This document shows positions 13,659 to 25,306 of a stretch of 64,000 nt of DNA, piece after piece (positions within the stretch are counted from its first letter, which is position 1; every line of letters begins with the position of its first letter). The position numbers were made by a program, and so were the translations under genes. The DNA lies in contig NC_089459.1 of NCBI RefSeq assembly GCF_026210795.1, positions 1,984,001 through 2,048,000 on the forward strand. Direction: 5' to 3'. Under the pieces are notes generated by a model. The model saw only the letters and a list, made by a program, of their open reading frames with translations. It did not search any database and was not told where the DNA came from. This DNA comes from Rhizophagus irregularis. Lineage: Eukaryota > Glomeromycota > Glomeromycetes > Glomerales > Glomeraceae.

Positions 13659-14566
13659 TTAATATGATTCGTACGAAAGATGACCTTCTTTTCTTCTAAT
13701 CTTGCTCTCAGTTTGCAACTCTTTCTTTCTTTCATTTAATCTCTTTAACCTATCGACTTCAGTTGAAACTTTTTTGTCCAGGTCATCCTTAGACATTTCC
13801 TGTGATTTCATCATTTTTTCTACATTTTTATCAAATTTTTTTTGTCCTTTAATATGATTCAATGATTTTTTAAAATCTCGTTTCTCCATTTTTGGAGCTT
13901 GTCCATCTTCAATTATTGTAGGGGATACTCTAAGAGATGGCTCAAGCTCTATTCTTGCTAATCGTTTTATGAGCATAGAATATTTTAGATCTTCTGGTGT
14001 ATCCACATATTCTAAAACTGCCATTGGTGCATTATCACCATCACGATATCCTAGTTTATGGATGCGTGTGTAACCTCCTTCACGAGTTCGATAACGATCT
14101 GCCATCTCATTAAAGAGTTTGGGAATTGTCAAACGATGTTCCTATATATATAAAAAAAGGTTCAAACAAACTATGACTTATAAAGCTGCAATGCTCAAAA
14201 AACAAAATGATAAATAAATAAATTTATTCGAAGAGTTCTTAAACAAAGTTTAATACTTACCCGAAGAAACCTCATTGCTTGAGTTTTGGCATGTTCGTCC
14301 CCCCTCTTTCCCCATGTTACCATCTGTAGTTGTTATATCCATAAAAATATAATGAATGCAGAATTCTTGTAAGGATAAAAATAGTGTTAATATTGTTCAC
14401 TTTTTAAATTATTCACCTTCTCAGCTAGTCTACTTGCCGCTTTAGCTTTCGGTAAAGTGGTTCTTATTCTATTGTGTACAATTAAAGAGGAAACCATGTT
14501 TCGTAACATTGCCATTCGGTGACTAAAGTTACGGCCTATCTTTTTGTGATGTTTTCCGTGTTTCAT
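13659..14566 (-). CDS. MRPL8: Mitochondrial large-subunit ribosomal protein bL17m
   Basis: This is the mitochondrial homologue of bacterial L17, located near the exit tunnel of the large subunit. Three exons start [20 protein letters not shown] followed by [20 protein letters not shown], the hallmark L17 N-terminus, then [18 protein letters not shown], then [20 protein letters not shown] and [14 protein letters not shown] basic C-terminal extension (about 100 residues, Lys/Glu-rich) goes beyond bacterial L17, as is common for fungal mitochondrial versions. I place the start at the conserved MKHGKHHKK although the frame is open further upstream. It is divergent from the Ap4A phosphorylase gene across about 350 bp. 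Confidence 0.92.
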
Positions 14567-14792
14567 TTTTGATGTTTGACGTATTATTATTAATTTAGTT
14601 ATTAATAAGTCATTAAATAATGAGGGCAAGACGAAATTCAAATTAAAGTACGAAAAAATACATCTTTTATATGGTGATCTAATGATATGCAATGAAAAAA
14701 AATTGTGATCTGGTGTGACATTTGATAATTTTTCGAAAAAAAATCTTTAGTAATAAATTTATTAAAATATCAGTGTAGCATTCATATACTGA

Positions 14793-14837
14793 GAAAGGAA
14801 CGAAAGGAACGAAAGGAACGAAAGGAACGAAAGGAAC
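14793..14837. repeat. Five copies of a 9-bp direct repeat
   Basis: GAAAGGAAC is repeated five times without interruption in the divergent promoter between bL17m and the Ap4A phosphorylase gene, about 80 bp upstream of the latter's ATG. It could be a slippage-born microsatellite or a cluster of factor-binding sites. The sequence alone does not decide. Confidence 0.9.
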
Positions 14838-14915
14838 TACGATATGCAAGTATTAGAGAGTACTAGCTTGTAAATTTGACTCATCAGGGTTTCTTTACGA
14901 ACAGAAATTATTGAA

Positions 14916-16163
14916 ATGCAAACCAATTTTGAGAACAAAGTTACCGAAACCTACGAACGAGCGTTTAGACGCGGAGAGCTATATTTTGTAGAAAGCACTA
15001 TTGCTAATATAACAGAGAATGATATTGAGGTATTTCTAATAAGCTTATAGTGAAATTATAAATTAATTTCTAGTTACTCAAAGGTTACAGTTTGAAATAC
15101 GTTTTGCTCCTAGTTTAGCAAAAAAACCTACAGCTGAGCAAACGGAAGAAAGCCCATTAAAACATAAGGCTGATCCATTCGCACCATATAATCAAGAACT
15201 CTTTGTACAGGAATTTGAGAACCACGTTATTTTATTGAATAAATTTTGCGTAGTTCCTAATCATGTCTTGGTTGTTACCAAAGGTATTTACAAATTTCTA
15301 GATTTTCAGATTCTCATGAAATAATTATTATTATATTATAATCATGAATGGGAATTTTGACTAGAATATGAAGAACAATCGAATCTTCTTAATCAAGAAG
15401 ATCTTGCTACTATGTGGTATTGCATGATGCAAACCAAGAGTCAAAGTACGATTGCTTTCTATAATTGTGGTAGCCTTTCTGGTTCAAGGTATTGATATAG
15501 AAGAAAGAAGTCTTCAATTTTTTGTTTATTAAGTGCTCAAAATTAACGAATTTTTACAAATCATGATATAAGTCAGCCACATAAACATATGCAAGTTATT
15601 CCCTTACCGAGTAATGTCCGTTTTAGTCCTCCAATTAACGCTATTATTTACAAATATCAGAATAAAGTGCCAGGTAAAAATATTATTCAAAATTTAATAA
15701 TATTAAGGTTATGATTTATTAACTAAATTTGTATTTTAATTACGTAGGTGAAATTTTTAATTTTTCAGAATTGCCTTACGTTCATTATGTGACTCTACTA
15801 GATCCTCAACAATTGAGCGGACATCATGGCCATAATTATAAAGAGACTGTTAGTCAATATTTGACTGAAAATTATCTTTCATTGGTAAACACTATGGCCG
15901 AGGGATTTCGCGCTTCATCATTGACTGATCCTTTTTCATACAATTTTTTGATGACTCACACTTGGATGATGATAGTGCCAAGACGTGGCGAGAAATATGG
16001 GCAAATTTCTGTTAATTCCCTTGGATTTGCGGGGATGCTTTTGGTAAAGAGTGAGGAAGAATTAGAATTTGTTAAAAATGTTGGGTTACTACGTGTTTTA
16101 GAAGGCGTAGCTGTCTCAAAGGATAAAGACCAATTAATCGATAATATCCATATTTCAGTATGA
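14916..16163 (+). CDS. APA2: Diadenosine tetraphosphate (Ap4A) phosphorylase, ATP adenylyltransferase
   Basis: Apa1/Apa2 enzymes split Ap4A with phosphate to ATP and ADP through a nucleotidylated histidine. Exons encode MQTNFENKVTETYERAFRRG, then KADPFAPYNQELFVQEF, HVILLNKFCVVPNHVLVVTK, and the catalytic SQPHKHMQVIPLP (HxHxQ, the branch of the HIT superfamily used by Apa2). The last exon carries the C-terminal domain (SYNFLMTHTWMMIVPRRGEK, then NSLGFAGMLLVKSEEELEF). The length of roughly 320 residues is normal. Five introns are present; one falls just before the catalytic motif. Yeast has two near-identical paralogues; here I see one. Confidence 0.92.
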
Positions 16164-16985
16164 TTAGAGACTGCATAATGTGCATTTTATTATTATTGTA
16201 AGTTGTCTCTTCGCCAATTATTGGTTTGGCTGATATCTAACCCAAATTGTATTTATTATAATTATTAAAAAATTACATTATCGCCATATTAATAAAACAA
16301 ACGTAATAATTAAAATATGTTTTTGCTACTTAGCCAGTCTGAGATGCATATCTTAGCAGATATTTGATTTTCTTTCTGGTAAAAAAATTTTTTACCAGGA
16401 AACAATAATCATTATAAGGATTCAACCATTAAAAAGACTGCATAAGAAATTAAATTACTATCCGCATCGTACTTATCTTTTATTAGGCTTATTGATTTTA
16501 TAACGCTATAAAAGGGTTTATACGAATATCAGAGAACCTGGATACCTTTTTGGGTAAATTTAATGTAAACGAGTTTGTAGAAATGTCTTACAAACGTTAT
16601 TTTAAAGTATTTTACTTGTTAGCCATATTTGTATATTATTTGTTATTCTACCAGAAATAAGGTTACAGATCACCAAAGAACAAACTTTTTGTGACACCAG
16701 TGGATCGGGTTTTTTGTATTCCTAATTAAATTTGTATTGATGCAAGGAATAGGCGAACCGTCTTCAGCCCGGGTTTTGCTCTTGTTGTAGAACAAATTTG
16801 GCGTGCGAAAAAAAAACAACGTTATCCCCATCAGTAAAAAAAAAATGATAAAATTTCAATATATAAAGCGTCGCGAAATTCCTCGTTTTTTGAAGCAAAA
16901 AATACAATTTTTTTTACATTTAATTAAGAAAAAACGAAAAAACTAAAAAATTTTTTTTACATTTTAATTAAGAAAAAAACTAAAA
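16164..16985. other. Intergenic DNA upstream of the transglutaminase-like gene
   Basis: No gene is seen. A 23-bp perfect palindrome sits at 16,376-16,398, and poly-A/T runs precede the next start at 16,986. Confidence 0.5.
16376..16398. repeat. 23-bp perfect palindrome
   Basis: CTGGTAAAAAA, a central A, then TTTTTTACCAG form a perfect inverted repeat about 210 bp after the Ap4A phosphorylase stop codon. It could fold as a hairpin in a 3' end, or be chance in A/T-run-rich DNA. Confidence 0.6.
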
Positions 16986-19106
16986 ATGAAAAGTCTCTTC
17001 AATAAAGCCATGAAACGCTTTAGCGGTGACGGTGACACAATAGCATCGTCTTATACTTCCACTACCACTACTACAACACGTTATGAAAATGGTACGGAAT
17101 TATTTAATTAATTAATTTATCAATTTTTTTTTTTAAAAAAAAATAAATTATCTCATAATTCTTATTAACTTTATTAATTGGTAATAGGTGTACCTGTTGA
17201 AGTAATTACTAAAACTACTACAAACGATGAACCCGCTGAAGTAATTACCAAACCTCTTACAAACGACGAACCCGTTGAAGTACTCGAATATGAAGTGCAC
17301 GAGCATGAAGAAACAACGCCCGTAGAATGCGATGTTGAAAAACCAGTAGAAAAACCAATAGCAAAATTAATAACAAAACCAGTCGAAAAACTCGCAAAGA
17401 AACCCAATAAAAAAACCGAAGAACGTGATCCCGATGAACCGGAAATGGGTCATGAAAGTATTGTAGGTTACCAGGGCGAAAGAAGTGATCCTGCTAGGTT
17501 TGTATTTGTTTATTTGTTGTTATTTAATTTGTAATTTTTTTATATATTAAATATTCTTTACTGTTTTGATAGTCGATGTTGTCCTATTGTAGTTGCTGAT
17601 GAATTCGAAAAGCATCTTGATCTAACTGGTAAGTTTCCTATGAAATCACGTGTAATTTCGATTCAAAAATTTAAATTATTTTTTTTTTTTATCAGATCAC
17701 GATTTTTCTAAAGTCGATAAGTACGCCAGAGAAACTCCAGCGAAGGAAGCTGAAAATACTGACCGATTATCTAAATACCTTACTAAACCTTGGAATGAAG
17801 AATTAGATAAATTACGTTGCATTTTTACTTGGATTACTGAAAACATACGTTACGATACCGATGCATTTTTTGGAGGCAACATTAAACATTGTGGTCCAGA
17901 AGATGTTTTGAAAACTCGTAAAGCAGTATGTGATGGATATGCTGGATTATTTGATAAATTGACCAGTGATGCTGGTTTAAAAGTTTGGAGAATAAGTGGA
18001 AAATCTAAAGGTAAATAAATCTTTAAAATATACGTTTAAACATATCGTATTATTTATAACACGTGACTATTTAATTATTTTCAAAGGTGCTGGCTTTAAA
18101 CCTGGTTGTAACATTGATAGTCGACAATTTGATCATGCTTGGAATGGTGTACTTTACAAAGGAGAATTTCTCTTGGTTGATAGCACATGGGGAGCTGGAT
18201 ATCTTAATGGAATGGACTTTGAAAGACGTTTTGAACCATTTTATTTTCTTTGTTCTCCAACTCAATTCATTTATAGTCATTATCCAGAAAAACCAGATCA
18301 TCAATATGTTGAACCAAAACTTACTAAAGAAGAATTTCTTGATATGCCATATGTTAAACCACAATTTTTTACTTCTGGATTAAACTTTGTTAAACATATC
18401 GGTACCGGAATTGAAATATCAGATGATAAAGTTGAATTTGAAATTGAAAGAGTTCATCCGGATGAGAGCAAACCTTTACATGCTACTCTTGAATGGGAAG
18501 GTCATAACGAAGATATACCAGTAATGATTCAAAGGCTTATTACACCTGGACCAAGAGGTGGCAGAAAATTCAAATTATCATGTACTTGTCCAAGCAAGGG
18601 TGAGGGAGAATTTAACATTTTTGTTATGTTGGAGGGTAATAGTGTAAGTATTATTTTAAAATCTTTTAATCTAACAATAATAAAATAATAATAATAATAA
18701 TATTTATTTTTTATTTTTTTTTTTTTAGGGACCAATGGTATCTAGTTTTAAACTTAAAAATACAGGATCTGGAAAAAATTATGCACCATTTGTAGATACT
18801 TATAGTGTACCATTTAGTTTTACAATCCATAATCCTATTCATGCAAAATTAAATTATAATGATAATGTTAAATTTGAGGTTACAATATTTGATTTGCCCG
18901 AATCAGAATTACCTTCATTGGCATTATTCTTACCAGAAAAGTCTGCAAGAGATCTTCAAAAAGTTTCAATTCAAAAAGTTACAAATGAAAAAGATAGTTA
19001 TACTTATGCAATTGAAACTTGTATTGATCAAAAGGGCAAATGGGGTTTAACTTATCACACTAGCCCGACCCAATTTAGTTTTATTGCTCAATATACTGTT
19101 GAGTAA
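16986..19106 (+). CDS. Transglutaminase-like (kyphoscoliosis-peptidase type) protein
   Basis: Six exons (16,986-17,091; 17,188-17,497; 17,573-17,628; 17,696-18,010; 18,087-18,643; 18,729-19,106) join in frame to 573 residues. The N-terminal third is low-complexity: a Thr-rich start, then repeats of the type EVITKPLTNDEPVE and Lys/Pro/Glu runs. The core is a transglutaminase-like domain: KLRCIFTWITENIRYDTDAF, the catalytic Cys in RKAVCDGYAGLFDKL, His in RQFDHAWNGVLYKG, and Asp in LLVDSTWGAGYL, giving a complete Cys-His-Asp triad. The C-terminal part is beta-rich, as in animal KY peptidase. Related fungal proteins such as Cyk3 act in cytokinesis, but Cyk3 has an SH3 domain that is absent here. 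Enzymatic activity is possible but unproven; I give no symbol. Confidence 0.87.
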
Positions 19107-19441
19107 ATTAATTTATTCACTTATGATAAATTATTTGGATGAAAATATATAATTATTTATTGATTTATTTATTAATTTTTATATTAGTGTAAAAAAGAAA
19201 TATTATGTATCATTATAAATTAAATAAATTAATAGTATTTTTTGGTTTAAAATATATTGATAAAATAATAACATAAATTAAATCCTTCTATATAACGCCA
19301 TTACACTATTAGGATATATATTTATTAGTTTAAAAGCATGTAATAACAATTAAACAAACATATTCATATTTAGTGTGTAACATTCTAACATTAATTTTTT
19401 TACTGCTTTTTTAAATAATACTAAATTAAATAATCAATAGT

Positions 19442-21181
19442 CTATTTAATAGTAGCATTAATAACAGTTGGTACAGTACATATACCCTTTTCAGTTCTAA
19501 GTAAGTGTACACTTTTATCCTCATTATTAACCCATGATGCTTCTTTCTTATTAGTAGTTATTAATCCAGGTTGTAAAGTTTCCCATATCTTCTTCTTTGG
19601 ATTTAATACGGGTTCAGGAGTCCCTTCTATAATAGAAATGTTAATTAATAAGCGATAAAATAATTAAATAAAAAGTCATAAATATTACCCACCTTCATAT
19701 CCCTCAAAATATGCTCTGTCACCTGGTTTAGATCCTGGCGGAGGATCAACAAGTTCTACTTTACCTTCGGCTGACGTTGCTGCAAGGACCATAGCATATG
19801 ACTTAATTCCACGCATTCTAAATTTTTTAAAGAAAATTAAGAGGAAGTTAATAATAAAGAAAAATAAGTATTTTATAAAAATATTTTAACAATAAATTAC
19901 TCACGACGCTGGTTTCAAATTACAAACTAATACAACGTCTCGATTCTTACAAAAAAAAATTACTCAATAATTCGCTCAAAAAATTAAAACGTTCAGAAAA
20001 GTAAATAAACTAACCTGCATTTGATCCAACGGAATATGATTAACTAGACCACTAACCACAGTCCTCGGTTCAGCTTCACCAACATCGATTTGTTCAACAT
20101 ATAATGAATCTGCATCAGGATGCTTATCAACTTTGACAATATGTCCAACGCGAAGATCCAGTAGAGAAGGTGAAATAATTGATGATGTTGCTGTTGATGT
20201 CTCCTTCTCTTTCTTATCAGCTTTTTTAGCAGCTTTCTTGTCTGCCTTTTTACCTTCAGTTACTTCATTCCCTTTTGATTGATCCTTTGTTGTCTTATCT
20301 ACCTTGGATTTTTTAGGTTCAACTTTCTTTTCAACCTATATCAAGAAGATAATATTAATAAATTGTTATTTACATTTAAATTAAAATTTCATAAATTAAA
20401 AATATTATACTTTTGGTGCTTCCAAATCAATCTTCACAGTATTCAAACCACTTTTAGGGCCTGATTTGGAAGCTGCAGTGTTTTGAATAAAATCAAACCA
20501 ACGCGTTAAATTTGGTAATTCAAATCGTTCATTTGAAGATAATTTTTCCTATAAAATAGAAATGTTTAATATTTTATAAATTAACGTTATTGTTGTTTAA
20601 AATACTTACTACAGAATTATAAATTCTAGCAAATGCAACTAAATCTGCCACAGTTAAATAATTTTCAACAATATAAGTGCGAGTGGTTAGATGTTCATTT
20701 AATTCCTAAAAATACAATAAAGTAATAAATTAATCAGATTAAATCAAAATAAATAAAGAACATTCAAAATTACCTTTGCCACTTTAGATGGATTTTTATC
20801 GGCTTCTTCAGTTAATTTCAACCACTTTTGAACCTATTTATTATCATATATAAATCACTTCGATTCACTTTATAAACTGTCATATAAATATCTTACCTCA
20901 GCCGCGTTAGTTTCATTTTTTGCTGCTAAACCAGTAATAAAAGTTTCGGTCAAACCATTAACTACGGAAGTAGTTCCTGTAAGTATTTTACCGTCTTCGA
21001 GAGTTAAGGTTGAATTCTGAATTAAAAAATATTTGTTAATAATTTTAAAAAGGATTTGGTGAATACGAGAAAACAATACCTCAGCGCTAGACTCTTGAAG
21101 TGATACATTAATTGAGTCTAAATAATTATAAACTAATTTAGTGGTTATGTCGTTTGGTGAAAGAGCTAAAGTCGCTACCAT
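19442..21181 (-). CDS. ARC1: tRNA-aminoacylation cofactor Arc1 / AIMP1-like
   Basis: Arc1 binds tRNA and tethers methionyl- and glutamyl-tRNA synthetases in the cytosol. The N-terminal half is GST-C-like ([20 protein letters not shown], then [16 protein letters not shown]). A Lys-rich linker follows ([17 protein letters not shown]). The C-terminus is the EMAP-II/Arc1p tRNA-binding OB fold: [60 protein letters not shown] and [18 protein letters not shown]. It ends [15 protein letters not shown]. The architecture is the same as yeast Arc1. Several short introns are present. It shares a 168-bp divergent promoter with mitochondrial uL13. Confidence 0.93.
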
Positions 21182-21349
21182 TTTTAATTCTGTTGGGCAA
21201 AAAGATAAGAATCAAGATTACAATATACAAAAAGTTATCTGATAATCTCATAATCAATAGCCAATAGGACGATTGTATATTTTGTATATCCTCATATGGT
21301 AAAATTTTGATCAGGTATAAATTATAAAAATTTCATTTCTTTAAAACGA

Positions 21350-22159
21350 ATGTCTCAAGCCATTGGAAATGTACCACATTTTTATTAATTATATATATTG
21401 TTCAAATATATAATATCTTAGTTTAATTAACCTGGATATAACTCGTTTTTACAGACAGCATTAGCTTATGCTAGAGTATGGCATTTAGTTGATGCAAGAC
21501 AAAGAATATTAGGTCGTATGGCCACGCGTATTGCAACCACTTTAATGGGAAAACATAAACCCATTTACGATCCTGCATGTAATTATTATAATTCTTTATA
21601 TTATAAGACGTGATAAATTTTTTTTTTTTAATTAAAATTTTGTTTTTTAAATAGCTGATTGTGGAGACTATGTTGTTGTTATTAATGCAAAAGAAGTAAT
21701 AGTAACTGGCAAAAAAGCTGAACAAAAACTATATAGACATCATACCGGATATCCTGGAGGTTTAAAAGAAATTGTATATAAAGATTTACAAGAAAAGAAA
21801 CCTGATGAGGTATACTCTACACTTTTAATCTATTAAAAGTAAATTTCCTATTTCTTTACTTAGTTTAAAAATATTATTTTATCTAGATTATCAGAAAAGC
21901 AGTTTCAGGAATGTTACCAAAAAATAAATTAAGAGAAAATCGATTAAGTAGATTATATGTTTTTCCTGATGAAGAAAATCCTTATGAACAAAATATTACT
22001 AAAATTTATGATAAAACACTTGTTGATCAATTTGGATTGCCCAAACTAACAAAAAGTGAGAAGAGAAAGAAATTTAAAGATATAAAAGCCATCACTTCTG
22101 AAGTAGTTTTTAAAAATAAAAAAGAAAATAAAGAAAATATAGAAAACATGAACAAATAA
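21350..22159 (+). CDS. MRPL23: Mitochondrial large-subunit ribosomal protein uL13m
   Basis: A mini-exon (21,350-21,370, MSQAIGN) is followed by [74 protein letters not shown] and [20 protein letters not shown]. These are the conserved blocks of ribosomal protein L13. The N-terminus lacks an obvious extra presequence but the L13 body is of the bacterial/mitochondrial type, and a Lys/Glu-rich tail extends it. Three introns are present. The start is set by the mini-exon next to ARC1. This choice is reasonable but not proven, as very short first exons are easily misplaced. Confidence 0.92.
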
Positions 22160-22429
22160 AAGAATATTATTTTAATTATTTTAATGATATATCCCTCAAT
22201 CTATACATTTTCCTGGTTGACTAGATAATACTTTTCAAAGTAAATTTATCCAAAATAACTTAGTTACATCTACAAGTATCATCATATCCTCTCATAATCA
22301 TAATAGACAATTTCTAATATTATTTTATAATGTATCGATTCATAGATATTTAACAGAATATTCAAGGTATTTTATATCTTGTGTAGAATTTCAAATCCTT
22401 AATACTTAAATCACAAGCCAGTAAATTTT

Positions 22430-22890
22430 TTCACTTTATCCAATATTATTAATTAATTTGATTTCTTCGCTAGCAATTGGTTGATTCAATTGTATTATCT
22501 AAGGGATATCTATAATCAAATTTTTGTGCATCTCTTAATCCATCAATAATATAAGCTTCAACCATATATCCATTATACTCAAAAGAATCTACAAAAGAAT
22601 CGTTTGTTCAATCAATTGTTTAAATTGTTGAAATTTAATTTAAATTTCCTCAAAAAAATATCTTGCATCACTATTTCTATAAGGTGAGTCTAAAAAGACG
22701 ATTTTTAATTAAATTAAATTCATCATCAAAGAACTTCGATATTTGAGTAGAATGTGACTTAAATGCTGAACTTCTTTCCTCCATATTAGCATCATGATGA
22801 TGTGACACTCTATATTTGATCCAAATCTATAGTTTAGTAATAATCTTTAATTATTTATGTATACCTGGAATTTCATCAACAAAGCTAAAT
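22430..22890 (-). pseudogene. Decayed, inverted copy of the membrane/helical-domain family
   Basis: On the minus strand, DANMEERSSAFKSHSTQIS, FKQLIEQT, GYMVEAYIIDGLRDAQKF and EEIKLINNI line up in order with the helical domain of the plus-strand array that follows (compare ANMIQGSPAFKSHGSQIA, FRKLVQQT, GYIFDGLREAENF, KKELWTVNNI in the first member). Upstream of this, FVDEIPG followed by a GT matches the linker exon end of the family. Stops and frame changes interrupt it and part of the central region is missing. It is the only family copy in opposite orientation, so it marks an old inversion or inverted duplication at the array's left edge. Confidence 0.8.
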
Positions 22891-23639
22891 TATTTGATTA
22901 TATTTTAAATATCTATCCGTAATATTCATAATTCAAAAAAGAAGTAAACGGTTTATTAGAATTAAGCAAAATTAAATAGAATAAATACAAAGACTTACAT
23001 ACAAAAAAGAATAAGTAAGACAAGACTTAAAGAAAATATCGTTAATCAGTTTAATTCGTCGGGAAATCTCGTAATTTTTTATTTATCATAGTATAATTGG
23101 AGCGATTATTTTTCATTTGATCATTTTCGAATTCATGAGTTTTTCGTTCTTTTTAATTGATAAATTTAGACCATATATAGTTATTATCCAAAGACTTCAA
23201 AGTCGTGAACAGAAAAAATATAAATAAACAATTCGAGATTATCTATCCGATTATCATAATTTTTATATAATCTTAAATATGATTTTGGCTAATTTGTATA
23301 TGGTCATTCTTATAATAAGTAACAGAAGCGATTATGAATCTTACGTATATTTGTTTATAAAGTAGCAACGCCAATTATTGTTAAGCAGTTCGTTATGCCA
23401 GTAGTTTTCTTATATAATTATATAATTAAGATGCGTTAAACTGCATACGATTCGTTTGAGAATACTCGTGAGAATCAAAATTTTGATGAGAAATTATATA
23501 TGCTTCCCGTATGATCCGTATTTAGCATGAATTTGGCAGTTTTAAAAAGAATCAATCATCCTGAAAAAAAATTGTTTCTACGATCGAATCAGTTTTAAAT
23601 TTTTTTTTGCTCATCAACCGTTCATAATAAAAAAAAATC
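22891..23639. other. Gap between the decayed inverted copy and the array
   Basis: AT-rich, with no convincing exon. It should contain the promoter of the first array member. Confidence 0.45.
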
Positions 23640-23799
23640 ATGGCTGAATTTGACGGAGAGGTTTGTATAGACTTTTGTTAGTAAAGTTGTAAATATATCA
23701 ACGCGCAGAGATAATAATAAGTAACTTTTTAAACATTAATGTACTTTTCAACAGATTGATCAAAATCATCCAACATCTTTAAATGATAGTTCCTGTTAA
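23640..23799 (+). promoter_or_regulatory. Candidate spliced upstream ORF overlapping the next start codon
   Basis: An ATG at 23,640 opens MAEFDGE, followed by a plausible GT..AG intron ending at 23,754. The next exon continues IDQNHPTSLNDSSC and stops at 23,797-23,799, 17 bp past the ATG (23,783) of the first array gene and in a different frame. It may be an inhibitory upstream ORF, or the relic of a longer N-terminal tail such as other family members have. Confidence 0.4.
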
Positions 23800-24838
23800 A
23801 ATTGATATTTTTTATCGGCTTAAACGTCATCTTTCTCAACAACCCGTTGAACGTGTTGTAATTGGGATAATGTGTACGTTTGTTTTGATTGCAGCAATTT
23901 TCTATGCGGTAAGTTTATAAGTATGTTTTTACGTTTAATTAATTTAAAAATCTAATGAATCTTTTTATAAAAATAGATTCCTAGTAAACCTTCCTCTTTT
24001 TTCCAAAATTTTGCTGATACGACAAATGATATTTTTAAAAAAATTGATAATGTTGATCTTCCAGGTAAAAAAAAAATTATTCAAATAAAAAGATTTTTTT
24101 CGTGAATATATAGTTATACATAATTTCGCTTAATGTGATATAGCCGCAAGTTCAATAATGAAACATACTGTTGCATGTCGTAGAGCAGCAAACATGATTC
24201 AAGGAAGTCCAGCATTTAAGTCTCATGGTTCTCAAATTGCAAAAGGATTACGTAAATTTGGAGAAAAAATAATGGAAGCGGGTCATTTATTACAAAAAAT
24301 GTATAGTAAAGGTTCATCAGTATATAAATCTTTTGATATGGAAATCGAAGCGATGATGAATCGATTAAATTCAAATTACATACGACGAGGTGAAGCAAGT
24401 TATTTTAAAGAAAGAATAAATGTATTAATAACAAAAATTAAAGAATTTAGAAAATTAGTTCAACAAACTCATACCTCTATACATAACGCAGAAAATATTA
24501 GACACGATACTGAGGGTTATATTTTTGATGGATTGAGAGAAGCTGAAAATTTTATTGCTAATAACAATCATTGTCGTTCGGTTGATATTTCTAAAGCCAA
24601 AAAAGAACTTTGGACTGTTAATAATATTTTAAATCACTTACACAAAACTGCTGTTCATTTAGATATGATGGATTATGAAGATAAATTAATGGATATTTCT
24701 GCCGAACTTGATAAAGTTGGTGGAACTTATGATTTCTTTGAAGTTACGAAATCAGATCTCAGATATTTAAAATATGCTGTTGAAAATTCAAAATCCAGTC
24801 TATATAAATTTCATAAGAAAGCTTTAGTTTCTAATTAA
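23783..24838 (+). CDS. Array member 1: single-pass membrane protein with helical domain, unrecognised family
   Basis: Three exons (23,783-23,908; 23,977-24,064; 24,144-24,838) give 302 residues. Exon 1 has a short basic tail (FYRLKRHLSQQPVER) then a membrane segment (VVIGIMCTFVLIAAIFYA). Exon 2 is the linker, ending NDIFKKIDNVDLP. Exon 3 is a strongly helical domain: CRRAANMIQGSPAFKSHGSQ, MYSKGSSVYKSFDMEIEAMM, YFKERINVLITKIKEFRKLV, RHDTEGYIFDGLREAENFI, and near the end KSDLRYLKYAVENSKSSLYK. Intron phases (0, then 1) are shared through the family. The likely topology is a type II signal anchor with the helical domain on the non-cytosolic side. I do not recognise the family. No enzyme motif is visible; the domain may be a coiled-coil bundle. 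Confidence 0.82.
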
Positions 24839-25306
24839 CAAATTTAAATTTCTTAAATATGTTGTATATTTTTTTCTGATCATATGTTAATGAAATTATT
24901 TATAGATCAATGATGATTATGATTATTGTTACTGGTTTTTTACCATGGAATTTCATAATGTTGTAAACTTTATAATTTAATGCGGTCACAAATTTTCGAA
25001 ATTCTACGTAATATTCGGAACAAAATAAGTTAGTTCATTAATTTCTGATTTAACAACATATATAATGAATATTTTAAAGTTTATATAGAATTGATGGTCC
25101 GTGAGAGTAATTGTCCGGAAAAACTTGGGTCTTTTTTTCTTTTTGATTCCATATTTGGTTAGATTGTGAGTTGTGACATAACAACTAGTCAATCTGAAAA
25201 AAGTTTAAAATGAACTCTGCGGATTTTGCGATTCTAAAATAAAATTTTTGAATTTTGAATTTCTTTTTTACGTTTTATTTTTTTTTTTCAAAAATAATAA
25301 TTATAA
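24839..25306. other. Spacer between array members 1 and 2
   Basis: AT-rich spacer with no additional exon seen. Poly-T/A runs precede the start at 25,307, as they do before several other members. Confidence 0.5.

Noticed and set aside
17174-17407. Minus-strand Ser/Thr/Gly-rich frame
   Set aside because: It is the antisense of the repetitive head of the transglutaminase-like gene.
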